Notes: generated by a model not told the origin, from the letters alone. Counted from the stretch's first letter, positions 42,486 through 51,895 are shown. The stretch is 53,184 bases of DNA from Calditrichota bacterium (GCA_013152715.1 JAADFU010000131.1:1-53184), one strand, 5' to 3'. Numbers and translations are program-made.

Positions 42486-45026
42486 TTAAAATTTTCCTTC
42501 TTTCGCGCTTCCGTAAAAAATTGAATTAAACAAAAAACGGAATGTCGCGTGCGCCTGGCCGCGGTAAAGCGTCGGAAATCCGATGAGGATGATTTTCCCT
42601 TTGCCACGCTTGACTTCGACAATGGCACTTTTTCCCGCAAGATGCGCTCCGCCGTTAATCCAACCACTGAGAAGCAAATTCTTGTCGGGATAAGTGACTA
42701 CCGAGGTTCCTTCATTCACGGAAAATACCGGGCTGCCCCGGAAAAATATCGCGCTGCTGCTGCCGTAACCGTAAGCGACCGGATGCCGATTATCCACTTT
42801 GGCGCGCAAAATAGAGCCCGGGCAATAAAAATCCTTTCGCGTCCATTTTCTGCTGCTATCGACAACGTTAATTTGAAAATATTTGATAGCGAAAGAAGCC
42901 GCGCGGTTGAGCGTGATCAGAGCGCCGCCATTTTCCACAAATTGAATCACATTTTTCACACCCACGTCTTCGATACCGCCGGCATATTCTGGCGGAATTG
43001 ATTTTTCCGAAATCCCTTTCACGATCATTCTTTCGTGAATGTCCGGAAGAATCAAAACATCGAATTTTTTGTTTAGATTTCCGTTTTTGACCATTTTGTT
43101 TTCCACTCGCGTGTAAGGAATTTCAAATTGTTCCAACACCCACCGTGTCCAACCTTCGTCCATCGAAGCCGACCAACTGTGGTACAAACCTAATTTTGGT
43201 TTTTTTAATTTGAGGACGCGAACGTCAGGATTTTCTTTCAATAGTTGAAAATGCACATTGAGGTCATCAGCAATATTTTTGACGGCAGCAGACAGCCCCT
43301 TTTTCTTTTTCACGAAAAAGGAACCGGCTTTGAACGTACTTCCTGTCTGATGAAAATCTTCAGCCGCGCGCGAAACGCCAAACCCTTTTTCCAGCAATCG
43401 CTCCGCAGCGACGATAGCGTCATTTGTCCCGCTGTCCCAAAAATAGCCGTAAAATTCAGCAGTCGTCGCGTCGATTTGACTTTGCGGCGCAGGAAGTGAT
43501 CTGAGCAATTCAGCCGACGCTGAAAAAGGCTTGCTAATTTGAATTACTTTCACCCCCATCAACAGCGGCAAGGTGTGGGCAACAACGTCGTAAGGCGGTT
43601 TCAGAGGTCCGCCGGGATAAGCGCGAATTTCAGGATAGACCTGCGGCTCCAACAGCGTCTTGGCAAAGCTGCCGTAGGGCTGCGCCATGTAAATGATGAA
43701 AGAAGCGGCAGAAAAAGTTTTCCCGTCTGCGGCGAAATCTTCCTGTGCCTGGTGAATTTCCACTGCCCCTAGTTTGAGCACTTCGAGCAATTTCAAAGTT
43801 GTGGAATAGTCCCCTTGCGCGGCAGGAACGACAAACGCAAATGGCGGCGCTGTCCGGTTCACTGCTTTCCAGTGGATTCGGTAGAAATTTCTCAGCCAAT
43901 TTTCCCGCAGCCGTGCGGCATTTGTCAGCGCCGCAACCGCCGCAGCGTAATCGTAATCAACAATATCTTCCAGCGTCCAATCGCCTCCCTGCCAGGGAAG
44001 CGGCATTCGCACCGAGGGTTTTCTGACATCTGCCGCCAATTCAAAAGGTTCGATTTTTATCGGCGTGGCGACGCGCACACTGGCGCACTCCGTCAAAATC
44101 CGAATTCCGCCGTGATAATGATGGTAAGCCCGCGCCGGAGTCCAGGCGTCGTAACGACTGCTGTGGATGACGCCGGCCTTGCCCTGCGACGTCAACTCCG
44201 TCGCGATAAAAGTGCCCATCATTCCCACTTCCTGCTGCAGAATGGGATCTACATTTGGCTCGAATGGATCCACGTAAGGCGGCACAAAAAGACGCGCGCC
44301 TCTGCTGCCCATCTGATGCATGTCAACGATGATCTGCGGATGCCAGGCATTGTGCACTTTTAGTGTGAGCCGCGATTCCACCTGCGTGAACATGTACCAA
44401 TCGCGATTATTGTCGTGTCCCACGTATTTGTTGTACAGCCACGGCATTCTTCCGCCTTCGTAGGGAGTGCCCAAATATTGACGGTACCAATCTACAACCA
44501 TCTGAACGCCATCGGGATTGTGCATGGGAACGAGTAACAAAATAACCTTGTCGAGAATTTCCTGAAATGTCCGGTTCTGGCTTGTTGCCAGATCGTAGGC
44601 GAGCTGCATTGCCATTTGCGAAGCGCCGATTTCGGAGGCATGAATGGAACAGTTGATCATCACCACAGTTTTTCCCTTATCGCGTATGATTTCTTCCGCC
44701 TGTTGCGGAGAAATTTTTCTGGGGTCTGCCAGCAGTTGCTGATAATTTTGGAAATCAGACAGGTGGGACTGGTTTTTTTCGGCAGTAATGACGGCGACGA
44801 TGAACGGATTTCCCAGGGTCGTTTTACCAACTTCTTCCACGGCGACGCGCCCGCTATTCTCGCCCAAAATTTTGAAATATGCCACAATTTGACGCATGTC
44901 AGCTAATTTTCGGTCTGTGCCGGGCTTGAAGCCTAAAAATTGCTCTGGCGACGGGACATCAGCAAAGGCTGTTATTTGAATGAGAAACAGAAAAAAAATG
45001 AAAAGCAAGATGGCTTTGCGGGGCAT
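42486..45026 (-). CDS. M14-family zinc carboxypeptidase
   Basis: An 846-residue secreted metallopeptidase with a signal peptide (1-22). The zinc motif HASE is at residues 129-132 (INCSIHASEIG), with MHNPDGVQ and GHDNNRDW next and the third ligand in VDMHQMGS (His237). This is the M14 carboxypeptidase fold, about residues 40-380. The remaining 460 residues contain a region with a DJ-1/glutamine-amidotransferase-like beta/alpha pattern (LGLYHSWSASMDEGWTRWVLE, DVLILPD) and end in a C-terminal beta part. Such long M14 proteins are common in Bacteroidota-type bacteria. GAGAGGAG precedes the ATG. Confidence 0.92.
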   Translation of the reverse strand: MPRKAILLFIFFLFLIQITAFADVPSPEQFLGFKPGTDRKLADMRQIVAYFKILGENSGRVAVEEVGKTTLGNPFIVAVITAEKNQSHLSDFQNYQQLLADPRKISPQQAEEIIRDKGKTVVMINCSIHASEIGASQMAMQLAYDLATSQNRTFQEILDKVILLLVPMHNPDGVQMVVDWYRQYLGTPYEGGRMPWLYNKYVGHDNNRDWYMFTQVESRLTLKVHNAWHPQIIVDMHQMGSRGARLFVPPYVDPFEPNVDPILQQEVGMMGTFIATELTSQGKAGVIHSSRYDAWTPARAYHHYHGGIRILTECASVRVATPIKIEPFELAADVRKPSVRMPLPWQGGDWTLEDIVDYDYAAAVAALTNAARLRENWLRNFYRIHWKAVNRTAPPFAFVVPAAQGDYSTTLKLLEVLKLGAVEIHQAQEDFAADGKTFSAASFIIYMAQPYGSFAKTLLEPQVYPEIRAYPGGPLKPPYDVVAHTLPLLMGVKVIQISKPFSASAELLRSLPAPQSQIDATTAEFYGYFWDSGTNDAIVAAERLLEKGFGVSRAAEDFHQTGSTFKAGSFFVKKKKGLSAAVKNIADDLNVHFQLLKENPDVRVLKLKKPKLGLYHSWSASMDEGWTRWVLEQFEIPYTRVENKMVKNGNLNKKFDVLILPDIHERMIVKGISEKSIPPEYAGGIEDVGVKNVIQFVENGGALITLNRAASFAIKYFQINVVDSSRKWTRKDFYCPGSILRAKVDNRHPVAYGYGSSSAIFFRGSPVFSVNEGTSVVTYPDKNLLLSGWINGGAHLAGKSAIVEVKRGKGKIILIGFPTLYRGQAHATFRFLFNSIFYGSAKEGKF

Positions 45027-45072
45027 GATTTTCTCCTCTCCAATTTTCCGACAGATTTGTTCTCAGCAAAAG

Positions 45073-45804
45073 TTATTTCAATTTCTTCCTGATTAGCGGC
45101 GTTAGCGCCCGAATTCTTTCCTGAACCGGCGGATGCGTGGAAAAATAGTGATGAATTGCAGGGCTCGATTCATTCTCCGACTGCAATTTTCTGAGCAGCG
45201 AGGCTGAAGCTGTGACATCAAAATTAGCGCGCGACATCAGGCGAACCGCTCCTTTGTCCGCTTCAAATTCATTTTCCTGCGAAAAACCACTTTTGAGCAG
45301 ATTGGCGACAATCTCACTCGCCAGGGCGCCAAGAGTGCCGCCGGGTCTCAATAATCGGGAAATGGTTTGAATAGAATAATTGGCAAGAATTCGGCTCATC
45401 AAATGGCGAAGTTGAATGTGGCTCATTTCGTGCGCCAGCACAAAAGCGATCTCATCCTCGTTGTTTTCGATTTTTCTGAACAAACCGGAAGTGAGAAAAA
45501 CCAACCCGCCGGGCAGAGCAAAACCATTGACATCGCGGCTGGCTATGAGATAAAAGCGAAAATCCCTGTCCGTCTCCCTGAATTGATCGCAAAGCCGTGA
45601 ACCGATGCGCTCTAATGTCTTCTGTCCATCGGATTGAATTAAAATTGTGATTTCTTTTTTTAATTTACGGACGAGATCGCGTGAGACTTTTAACTCAGCT
45701 TGGAGCGCATCTTTTTCTGATCCGAAGGCCGATTGGTAGAGCCATTTTCCTTTGTTAAAAGTTGCGCCAAGGGAATGGCCTATTTTTTCAAATATTTTTT
45801 CCAC
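45073..45804 (-). CDS. M48-family metallopeptidase
   Basis: A 243-residue Zn peptidase of the M48 (Ste24/HtpX/BepA-like) type. HEMSHIQLRH is the HExxH motif and NEFEADKGAVRLM the third-ligand helix. There is no signal peptide or transmembrane segment, unlike HtpX, so it is probably cytosolic or exported by another route. The start appears to be GTG with an AGGG-type site. It is 46 bases upstream of the M14 gene, probably in the same operon. Confidence 0.9.
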   Translation of the reverse strand: MEKIFEKIGHSLGATFNKGKWLYQSAFGSEKDALQAELKVSRDLVRKLKKEITILIQSDGQKTLERIGSRLCDQFRETDRDFRFYLIASRDVNGFALPGGLVFLTSGLFRKIENNEDEIAFVLAHEMSHIQLRHLMSRILANYSIQTISRLLRPGGTLGALASEIVANLLKSGFSQENEFEADKGAVRLMSRANFDVTASASLLRKLQSENESSPAIHHYFSTHPPVQERIRALTPLIRKKLK

Positions 45805-46005
45805 AAGGATACCCTGAAAAATTGTTGTTTTGAATGAGCGCCGGAAAAATAAATTTAATTTTGCGGCTATTTGTATTATTCCGCTTTTGTCGTTCCTTTA
45901 TTTTCGGCGAAGGCATTAGTTATTTTTCGTGCGCGGGCGTTCTGCCCTGTTTTGCCGATCTGCTCAAAATTGAATCCGCGAAAATCCGCGTCCCATTCTC
46001 AAAAA

Positions 46006-47205
46006 TCAATCTCTTGGTTCAAAAGTCCCGTACACGAGCGTTTTTTTGTTTTCAACCATCACTTTGCCGCGGGCAATCACTGTGTCAACTTCCCAGTCGG
46101 CATCCAGCAGCACTAAATCGGCATCTTTTCCGACCACAACTTCGCCTTTATTGCTCAATTTCAAATTTCTGGCAGGATTCGAGGTCACTGTCTGCAAAAC
46201 TATTTCCGGCGACAGATTTAACTCAAGAGTTGCCAATTTTAACTGGTGCAAAATCGAGTCAACGCCGGAAACTTCCAGTGCGGTGCAATTGCCGTTCCCG
46301 TCGAACACCGGCAAACTTCCCTGCCCGTCCGAGGAAAAGGAAATGTTTTCTATCGGGGCATCGGCTTCCAGAGCTTCCTTGAGCAACTGGGCGCACGAAC
46401 CGGGAATCTCTTGTCGATCTCTTCTCTCCCTGCCCGTGGTCATATCGATTAATCCGCCTTTTTTGGCAAATGCAATTGCAGAGAGGAAAAGCGGTCTGTT
46501 TCGGTTAACGTGGGTGACGACAAATTGCGTCGGCGGAATCTCTGTGCGTTCAATGACTTGCTCGATTGGCGCGAGTTTCTGCTCGCTGTCGCCAAGGTGG
46601 ACGTTCACAATTCCCGCTTTCCCGGAAAGCATGCCACCCAGACGCGCGTCAGAGGCCAATTTCGCCAATTGCTCAATCGTCGGATGCGAGGAACGATGGT
46701 CAGATACGGAGACCTCGCCAACGCCGATAATTTTATCGATGAGAATAATGTCATTAACAAGAGATCCGGTCGCTGTTCGCACCGGGACCTCGTAAGAGCC
46801 GGTGTAAACGAAAGTAGAAATTCCTTCTTCTTCCAGACCGCGCGCCTTGGCCAACAAATTGCTCATGGTTCTGGTGATTCCGTCCGTTCCCAGACACCCG
46901 ACAACCGTAGTCACACCGGCGCGGGTAATATCCGTCAATACAATTTCCGGAGTGCGTGTTTTGAAACCTCCTTCGCCGCCGCCGCCGAGGATATGGACGT
47001 GATTGTCGATAAATCCGGGCATGAGCAACTTGCCTGTTCCATCGAGAACTTTTATTTGCAGGGAAGCAGGGAAATCAATGTTTTCAGCAATCAAACCAAT
47101 TTTTTCGCCAGTGATCAACACATCTTTTTTCCCCAGAAATCGGGGAGCGTAAACCTTTGCACCCTTTATCAGAATGAGTGTCTCGCATACATTTTCAGCA
47201 TCCAT
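46006..47205 (-). CDS. iadA: Isoaspartyl (beta-aspartyl) dipeptidase
   Basis: A 399-residue amidohydrolase of the IadA family that hydrolyses dipeptides with beta-linked aspartate. Metal ligands are in MPGFIDNHVHILGGGGEGG, VGCLGTDGITR, YTGSYEVPVRTATGS, EVSVSDHRSS, NVHLGDS, THVNRN and SFSSDGQGS. No signal peptide, so it is cytosolic. It precedes the M48 gene by about 200 bases on the same strand; whether it is in the same transcript is uncertain. It fits the run of genes for unusual peptide bonds. Confidence 0.96.
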   Translation of the reverse strand: MDAENVCETLILIKGAKVYAPRFLGKKDVLITGEKIGLIAENIDFPASLQIKVLDGTGKLLMPGFIDNHVHILGGGGEGGFKTRTPEIVLTDITRAGVTTVVGCLGTDGITRTMSNLLAKARGLEEEGISTFVYTGSYEVPVRTATGSLVNDIILIDKIIGVGEVSVSDHRSSHPTIEQLAKLASDARLGGMLSGKAGIVNVHLGDSEQKLAPIEQVIERTEIPPTQFVVTHVNRNRPLFLSAIAFAKKGGLIDMTTGRERRDRQEIPGSCAQLLKEALEADAPIENISFSSDGQGSLPVFDGNGNCTALEVSGVDSILHQLKLATLELNLSPEIVLQTVTSNPARNLKLSNKGEVVVGKDADLVLLDADWEVDTVIARGKVMVENKKTLVYGTFEPRD

Positions 47206-47958
47206 TTTTTGTCTTTCTCAACTCAATGTCAGTAACTATTCACTATTTCAATTATTTTAACATATTATTGACAAAATCTTGCTCTCTATGCCTCTTTTTG
47301 GCAAATATCGACCGGAAATAATATTCACTGATCCTTCAGGCAAATTTCTGGATCTTCCCTAAAAAGCAATTGTTGGTAATTTTTTTCGCCCCATTTCTCT
47401 GTCCTGAAATAACCATTTTTGAGTTCATTCTGCGAATTCGTCAATTTTCATTTGGCGAAAATTTTATCACACCTCAGCGGAAGAGCAAATTAATTCGACA
47501 ATGAATTGAAGATCAAAAATTGACCAAATTGCCTGTCCAGGTTGATTCGGGATCCAGGGACGGGGTTATTTTGAAATGATTTTAAAACGGAAATCGCTAT
47601 TGCTTTTCCAAAAACTAACGGTTAAAGACTATTCTCAATGTGCACGCGAAATATTTTTTCCATTTTAAATCATTGGTAAAAAAATTATTTCAATTAAGTT
47701 TAGGAATTTTTTTTGAATTTGTCAAGTATTATTTTTGTAATTTTAAAACAAATATCAAAATTGGATTAAATGAAAAAAATCCTGATTTGCCGTCCAGAAT
47801 CTTGATTACATTTCGGTAGCCAACCATAAAAAATGTAACTTTTTACAAATTTTACTTGACACTTGTCGAATAATTTGATATAATAAAGTGTTGGCAATCT
47901 TCAAATGCAACAGGTATTTCAGAGGTGTAATTTCATAAATGAGAGGAGGGGTAGGTGA
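47206..47958. other. AT-rich intergenic region between iadA and the bifunctional nuclease gene
   Basis: About 750 AT-rich bases between divergent genes. The last part holds a strong promoter (see 47856-47884). At 47232-47242 there is GTAACTATTCA, an 11-base match to the MITE end at 4176, with no partner end. No ORF of note and no RNA gene was recognised. Confidence 0.5.
47856..47884 (+). promoter_or_regulatory. Consensus sigma-70 promoter of the bifunctional nuclease gene
   Basis: TTGACA at 47856 and TATAAT at 47879 with a 17-base spacer: a perfect consensus. The transcript would begin near 47891, about 70 bases before the start codon. Confidence 0.75.
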
Positions 47959-48537
47959 ATGCAAATCCCCGTGAGAGTTGATCGCGTGACATTAGATACA
48001 TCATCGAACCGATTTGTCGTCATTTTGCGCGATGATGTATTTAGCCGTTGGCTGCCAATCGTGGTGGGCACAACTGAAGCGCAGGCAATCGCTTTACAAT
48101 TGGAAGGCATTGTTCCGCCTCGTCCTCTGACTCATGATTTGCTGCGAGATTTGTTGAAAACCATCGACATAGAGATCGACAAAATCATCGTGAACGACCT
48201 GAGACAAAACACCTACTACGCTATCATTTATCTGCATCAGGGCAGGAAAAAATACGAAATCGACGCCAGACCGAGCGACGCCATCGCGCTGGCTCTGCGG
48301 ATGGGAGCGCCAATTTTTGTAGAAGAAATGGTGATGGTGAACGCCGCCATTGCCGAAGATTCCGAGCCAAAGGAAATCATTAAAAACCAGGAAACAGATA
48401 GGCCGTTGCGCGATGTCGACCAACTGGAAGAACTCAATATCAAGCTGCAAAAAGCTATCAGAGAAGAGCGATTCGAAGACGCGGCTCGCATCCGCGATGA
48501 GATTGCCAACTTGAAACATGAGCGTCACCAACAATAA
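47959..48537 (+). CDS. Bifunctional nuclease (DUF151) with a UVR domain
   Basis: A 192-residue cytosolic protein. Residues 1-130 are a BFN/DUF151 domain (LPIVVGTTEAQAIALQLEG, PRPLTHDLLRDLL, DARPSDAIALALRMGAPIFV). Residues about 150-190 are a UvrB/UvrC-type UVR motif (LEELNIKLQKAIREERFEDAARIRDEI). BFN proteins have reported RNase and DNase activity in plants and occur as BFN-UVR fusions in bacteria. GAGGAGG lies upstream of the ATG and the promoter is a perfect consensus, so it is expected to be well expressed. Confidence 0.93.
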   Translation: MQIPVRVDRVTLDTSSNRFVVILRDDVFSRWLPIVVGTTEAQAIALQLEGIVPPRPLTHDLLRDLLKTIDIEIDKIIVNDLRQNTYYAIIYLHQGRKKYEIDARPSDAIALALRMGAPIFVEEMVMVNAAIAEDSEPKEIIKNQETDRPLRDVDQLEELNIKLQKAIREERFEDAARIRDEIANLKHERHQQ

Positions 48538-48656
48538 TTTTAACAATAAAATTCATTCTCGATAAATTTCATTGAAATGGTATGCTTTCATGGCGGTGCC
48601 ATTTTTTTGTTCAAAAAGCTGCCAAACAACACATTATCCAACAAGGAGATGCAAAA

Positions 48657-49226
48657 ATAGATTCCGGATCAATAAACACGGTCCACTCTTTTATTGCCGG
48701 AGAAAAAATCTACCTTCGGCCGATTGCAATCGATGACGCCAATTTCATCTACCAGGGGGAGAATGACGAACTTGTCCGCGATGCGCTGTTTTTGGCGTTG
48801 CCAGTAAGCCTTTCCGCCGCCCGCGAAAAAATTGAAAAATCCATCAATGATCCCAGCCAGATCGTATTTATGATTGTGACAAAAGACCGCCATATCACCG
48901 TAGGACAGACCGCGTTTTTTCGTATCGATTACATCAGCCGCGCAGCGGTGTTTTATCTTGCAATTCTCGATGCAAAATTTTGGGGTTCCGGTTTTGGCGC
49001 CGAAACCACGAAATTGATGGTCGATTATGCCTTTCAAACGCTAAATTTAAACCGCATCCAACTGCACGTAAATGAAAAAAATACGCCTGCAATAAAAATT
49101 TACCAACGCGTTGGATTTCAAAAAGAAGGTGTGTTGCGCCAGGCAATGTTCAAAAACAACCGCTATTTTGACTTCTGGGTCATGGGTATTTTGCGCGAGG
49201 AGTGGGAAAAAATATTAAAGCGGTGA
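48657..49226 (+). CDS. GNAT-family N-acetyltransferase, possible ATA start
   Basis: A GNAT acetyltransferase of the RimJ/RimL-like group, about 189 residues. GEKIYLRPIAIDDANFIYQ opens the domain, FWGSGFGAETTKLMVDYAF is the acetyl-CoA motif, and NLNRIQLHVNEKNTPAIKIYQRVGFQKEG is the C-terminal half. The start is unclear. The ATG at 48582 has no ribosome site and adds 25 residues unlike the family. A good site AAGGAG (48643-48648) lies 8 bases before an in-frame ATA at 48657. The ATG just after that site is out of frame and stops after three codons. Confidence 0.8.
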   Translation: MDSGSINTVHSFIAGEKIYLRPIAIDDANFIYQGENDELVRDALFLALPVSLSAAREKIEKSINDPSQIVFMIVTKDRHITVGQTAFFRIDYISRAAVFYLAILDAKFWGSGFGAETTKLMVDYAFQTLNLNRIQLHVNEKNTPAIKIYQRVGFQKEGVLRQAMFKNNRYFDFWVMGILREEWEKILKR

Positions 49227-49330
49227 TGAAGTGACTTTTCGGGGAAAGGGTAAACCGTTTGTTGTAATAATTCAACTACTGGTGACAATTCTGCGAACAA
49301 ACAGAATTCAAACAAGAAAGGATGGTGCAC

Positions 49331-49609
49331 ATGAGTAACTCTCGAAAAATTTCGTTGCCGAAAGCTGTACTCATCATTACTGTCGTTGTGTTGATTTTTG
49401 TCATTCTGGGATCAACTCCATTAGGGAAACCATTAGCAAATTTTGCAAAAAGCCCGACTGGGAAAACCATTTTGATAGTTCTGGTATTTGTCTGGCTCGC
49501 ATTGGCATTGTTAGCCGATTATCGCAATTGGTCAGAATATTCACTGGGAAGAAAAATTTTTGCTGTTGTTGTTTGGGTAATTATTATCGTCTTTTTCATT
49601 AAGTCGTAA
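49331..49609 (+). CDS. Small membrane protein, unknown function
   Basis: A 92-residue protein with three predicted membrane segments: about residues 8-24 (LIITVVVLIFVILG), 42-57 (ILIVLVFVWLALALLAD) and 71-89 (IFAVVVWVIIIVFFI). No family is recognised. I start at ATG 49331, with AAAGGA 8 bases upstream, rather than 49322. It lies about 150 bases before the AmpG-like carrier gene and is on the same strand. Confidence 0.65.
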   Translation: MSNSRKISLPKAVLIITVVVLIFVILGSTPLGKPLANFAKSPTGKTILIVLVFVWLALALLADYRNWSEYSLGRKIFAVVVWVIIIVFFIKS

Positions 49610-49766
49610 TTTGTCCGGATTGTTTTTAGAAATATTTAAGTTCAAAGTGGTGGGCGAAAGCACAGGAGTAGTGTCTCATCTCTCAATCCGTGATCTTAAT
49701 GGTCGTAGCGACGGACAGTAGAATTAAATATCTATGAAAATTATCAAATAAAAGCGGAGCAAACCA

Positions 49767-51638
49767 ATGGCGAAAACCGCAGCGCAAAATCAATCTCCCG
49801 GACGTTCCCCCTGGCTTTGGGTGCCGAGCATCTATTTTGCTGAAGGCATCCCTTACATTGTTGTGATGACAATTTCCGTAATCATGTACAAGCGAATGGG
49901 TATTTCCAATACAGACATTGCTCTTTACACCAGTTGGCTCTATCTGCCCTGGGTCATCAAGCCACTCTGGAGTCCGTTAGTTGATTTAATGAAAACGCGG
50001 CGCTTCTGGATCGTAACTATGCAATTCATCATCGGCGCGGGACTTGCTTCTGTTGCGCTGACCATTCCTTTGCCCAGATTTTTTCAGTTCACTCTTGCTT
50101 TTTTCTGGTTGTTAGCCTTCAGCTCGGCAACGCACGACATTGCCGCCGACGGATTTTACATGTTAGGGCTGAATCAGCACCAACAGGCATGGTTTGTGGG
50201 AGTGAGAAGTACGTTTTACCGTTTCGCTATGTTGACCGGTCAGGGCCTGCTGGTGATTTTGGCCGGCTACATCGAGAGCCACAGCGGTCTGCCCAGTATT
50301 GATTATCGCGTTTCTGCAGCGCCGGGGCAGACAGTGCAGGAAGTCATTTCTCCGGACAGTTTGCACATTACGCCTCTGGATGAACATCTGCACATTATCG
50401 CCTATCCGCCGGAGTTGGAAATTGCTGCTGTTCCACGCACTGCAGAAAAAGTGAATGAACTCATTGCTCAAGCAAAAAAATGGAACAGTCAATTTGCCAC
50501 CCAGCGCGAAATTCAGGAACAAAAACAAAAGCAGGAAAAACCTGGCTGGTGGCACGAGCATGTCACCAAACCGTTGGGCAGCGGAATTCAATCGATTTTT
50601 GGCATTGAGCAAAAAGAAAAAGCAATTTCAAAATATGTGGGAAATATCGGCGTCGGCTACCTCTATTTGTCAAAAAAACCTGACGCAGGCGAAAAAATCG
50701 TCGTCAATTTCGGCAGGGAGAGAGGAGACAAAAGCATCAATTTGATTGAAGGAAGTCGTCGCGAATTCACAGCGGAAAACTGGAATCAGCCACTCATGGT
50801 CATCGTTCAACTTGACGCGAAACTGGATCACGCTGCCTCTGCAGTCTTCGCCGCCCGCGCCGGAAATATTCCTTTGTCGTGGATTCTGACTTTTGCCTTT
50901 ATGGCGGCGCTGTTTTTTCTGTTCGCCATTTACCACAAATTTATTCTCCCGCACCCGGCAGCAGATGTGTCCCGTTCTCTGGGCGATGTGCAACAATTTT
51001 TCAAAAATTTTGTCAACACGTTCGTGCTCTTTTTCAAAAAAGACAAAATCGGCATTTCTCTGGCATTTCTGCTCATTTACCGTCTCGGGGAAGCGCAATT
51101 GGTGAAAATCGCCTCGCCATTTCTGTTGGACAGTCAGGAAGCCGGAGGACTGGGACTGACGACCGGCGAAGTCGGTTTTGTTTACGGCACCATTGGCATC
51201 GCCATGCTCACCATCGGCGGTTTGCTGGGCGGATTTGTCGCGGCAAAATACGGTCTCAAAAAATGGCTCATCTGGATGGCGATCTTCATCAATCTGCCCG
51301 ATGCCGTTTACCTTTACATGGCGCATACGCAGACGGATAATTTTTTCATCATCAATCTCTGCGTTGGCATCGAACAATTTGGCTACGGATTTGGCTTCAC
51401 CGCATATATGTTGTTCATGATTTACATTTCCGAAGGCGAGTTCAAAACCGCCCATTTTGCCATTACAACGGGATTCATGGCACTGGGCATGATGATTCCC
51501 GGCATGATTAGCGGCTGGGTTCAGGAATTGATTGGCTATAACAATTTTTTCATCTGGGTGCTCATCTCGACAATTCCCGGAATTATTTTGTGTAAATTTT
51601 TGCCCATCGATCCGGAGTTTGGGATGAAGAAAGAATAG
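49767..51638 (+). CDS. AmpG-like MFS transporter with a large periplasmic insert
   Basis: A 623-residue membrane carrier. The opening PWLWVPSIYFAEGIPYIVVM and SWLYLPWVIKPLWSPLVD, then AFSSATHDIAADGFYM, follow the AmpG/muropeptide permease group of the MFS. After the fifth membrane segment (ends near residue 170) come about 195 mostly soluble residues (172-367) before the sixth (IPLSWILTFAFMAALFFLF). The usual loop there is short. By the positive-inside pattern the insert lies in the periplasm. AmpG takes up anhydromuropeptides from cell-wall recycling; the insert may bind substrate. GGAG lies upstream of the ATG. Confidence 0.85.
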   Translation: MAKTAAQNQSPGRSPWLWVPSIYFAEGIPYIVVMTISVIMYKRMGISNTDIALYTSWLYLPWVIKPLWSPLVDLMKTRRFWIVTMQFIIGAGLASVALTIPLPRFFQFTLAFFWLLAFSSATHDIAADGFYMLGLNQHQQAWFVGVRSTFYRFAMLTGQGLLVILAGYIESHSGLPSIDYRVSAAPGQTVQEVISPDSLHITPLDEHLHIIAYPPELEIAAVPRTAEKVNELIAQAKKWNSQFATQREIQEQKQKQEKPGWWHEHVTKPLGSGIQSIFGIEQKEKAISKYVGNIGVGYLYLSKKPDAGEKIVVNFGRERGDKSINLIEGSRREFTAENWNQPLMVIVQLDAKLDHAASAVFAARAGNIPLSWILTFAFMAALFFLFAIYHKFILPHPAADVSRSLGDVQQFFKNFVNTFVLFFKKDKIGISLAFLLIYRLGEAQLVKIASPFLLDSQEAGGLGLTTGEVGFVYGTIGIAMLTIGGLLGGFVAAKYGLKKWLIWMAIFINLPDAVYLYMAHTQTDNFFIINLCVGIEQFGYGFGFTAYMLFMIYISEGEFKTAHFAITTGFMALGMMIPGMISGWVQELIGYNNFFIWVLISTIPGIILCKFLPIDPEFGMKKE

Positions 51639-51645
51639 TAAGTTT

Positions 51646-51670
51646 AAGATGTAGTCCACTTCTGAAGTGG
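51646..51670. repeat. 25-bp palindrome
   Basis: GTAGTCCACTTC and GAAGTGGACTAC are perfect inverted arms around a single T. It lies between the AmpG-like gene and the transposase element. Its centre TTCTGAA resembles the TTCA/TGAA cores of the MITE palindromes at 4176-4392. Confidence 0.65.
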
Positions 51671-51684
51671 ACTACACCTTGACA

Positions 51685-51865
51685 ATGTTCAACCCTTTAG
51701 GTTGTAATTGGTCTGATTGGTGTTTTTCTACAAAAGTTGAATGCCTCCCGTGTTCTTGGCTCAATAAGAATTTGAGATCGAAATCCGCCGTAGGCGGATT
51801 TACATTTGTAGCAAAAAACGGTCGCAACACAAACGGAGAACTCCGCAGGAATTCAACAGAAATAA
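51685..51865 (+). repeat. Left copy of structured direct repeat flanking the IS200-type transposase
   Basis: Begins ATGTTCAACCC and ends near ATTCAACAGAAA. It shares blocks with the copy at 52349-52536: TTTTCTACAAA, CCT...GTTCT.GG, AATTTGAG, AAATCCGC, GGCGGAT, ACATTTGTAG and ACTCCGCAGGA. Its AAATCCGCC/GGCGGATTT hairpin is perfect. Confidence 0.75.
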
Positions 51866-51895
51866 CAATCAAACAAAAAAAGGAGAATTACCAAA

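Noticed and set aside
45834-46382. 182-codon plus-strand ORF
   Set aside because: It is the reverse side of the end of iadA, with no signature of its own.
47206-47958. Possible structured RNA in the long AT-rich gap
   Set aside because: No conserved stem set, tRNA or riboswitch signature was found; only short AT-rich hairpins.
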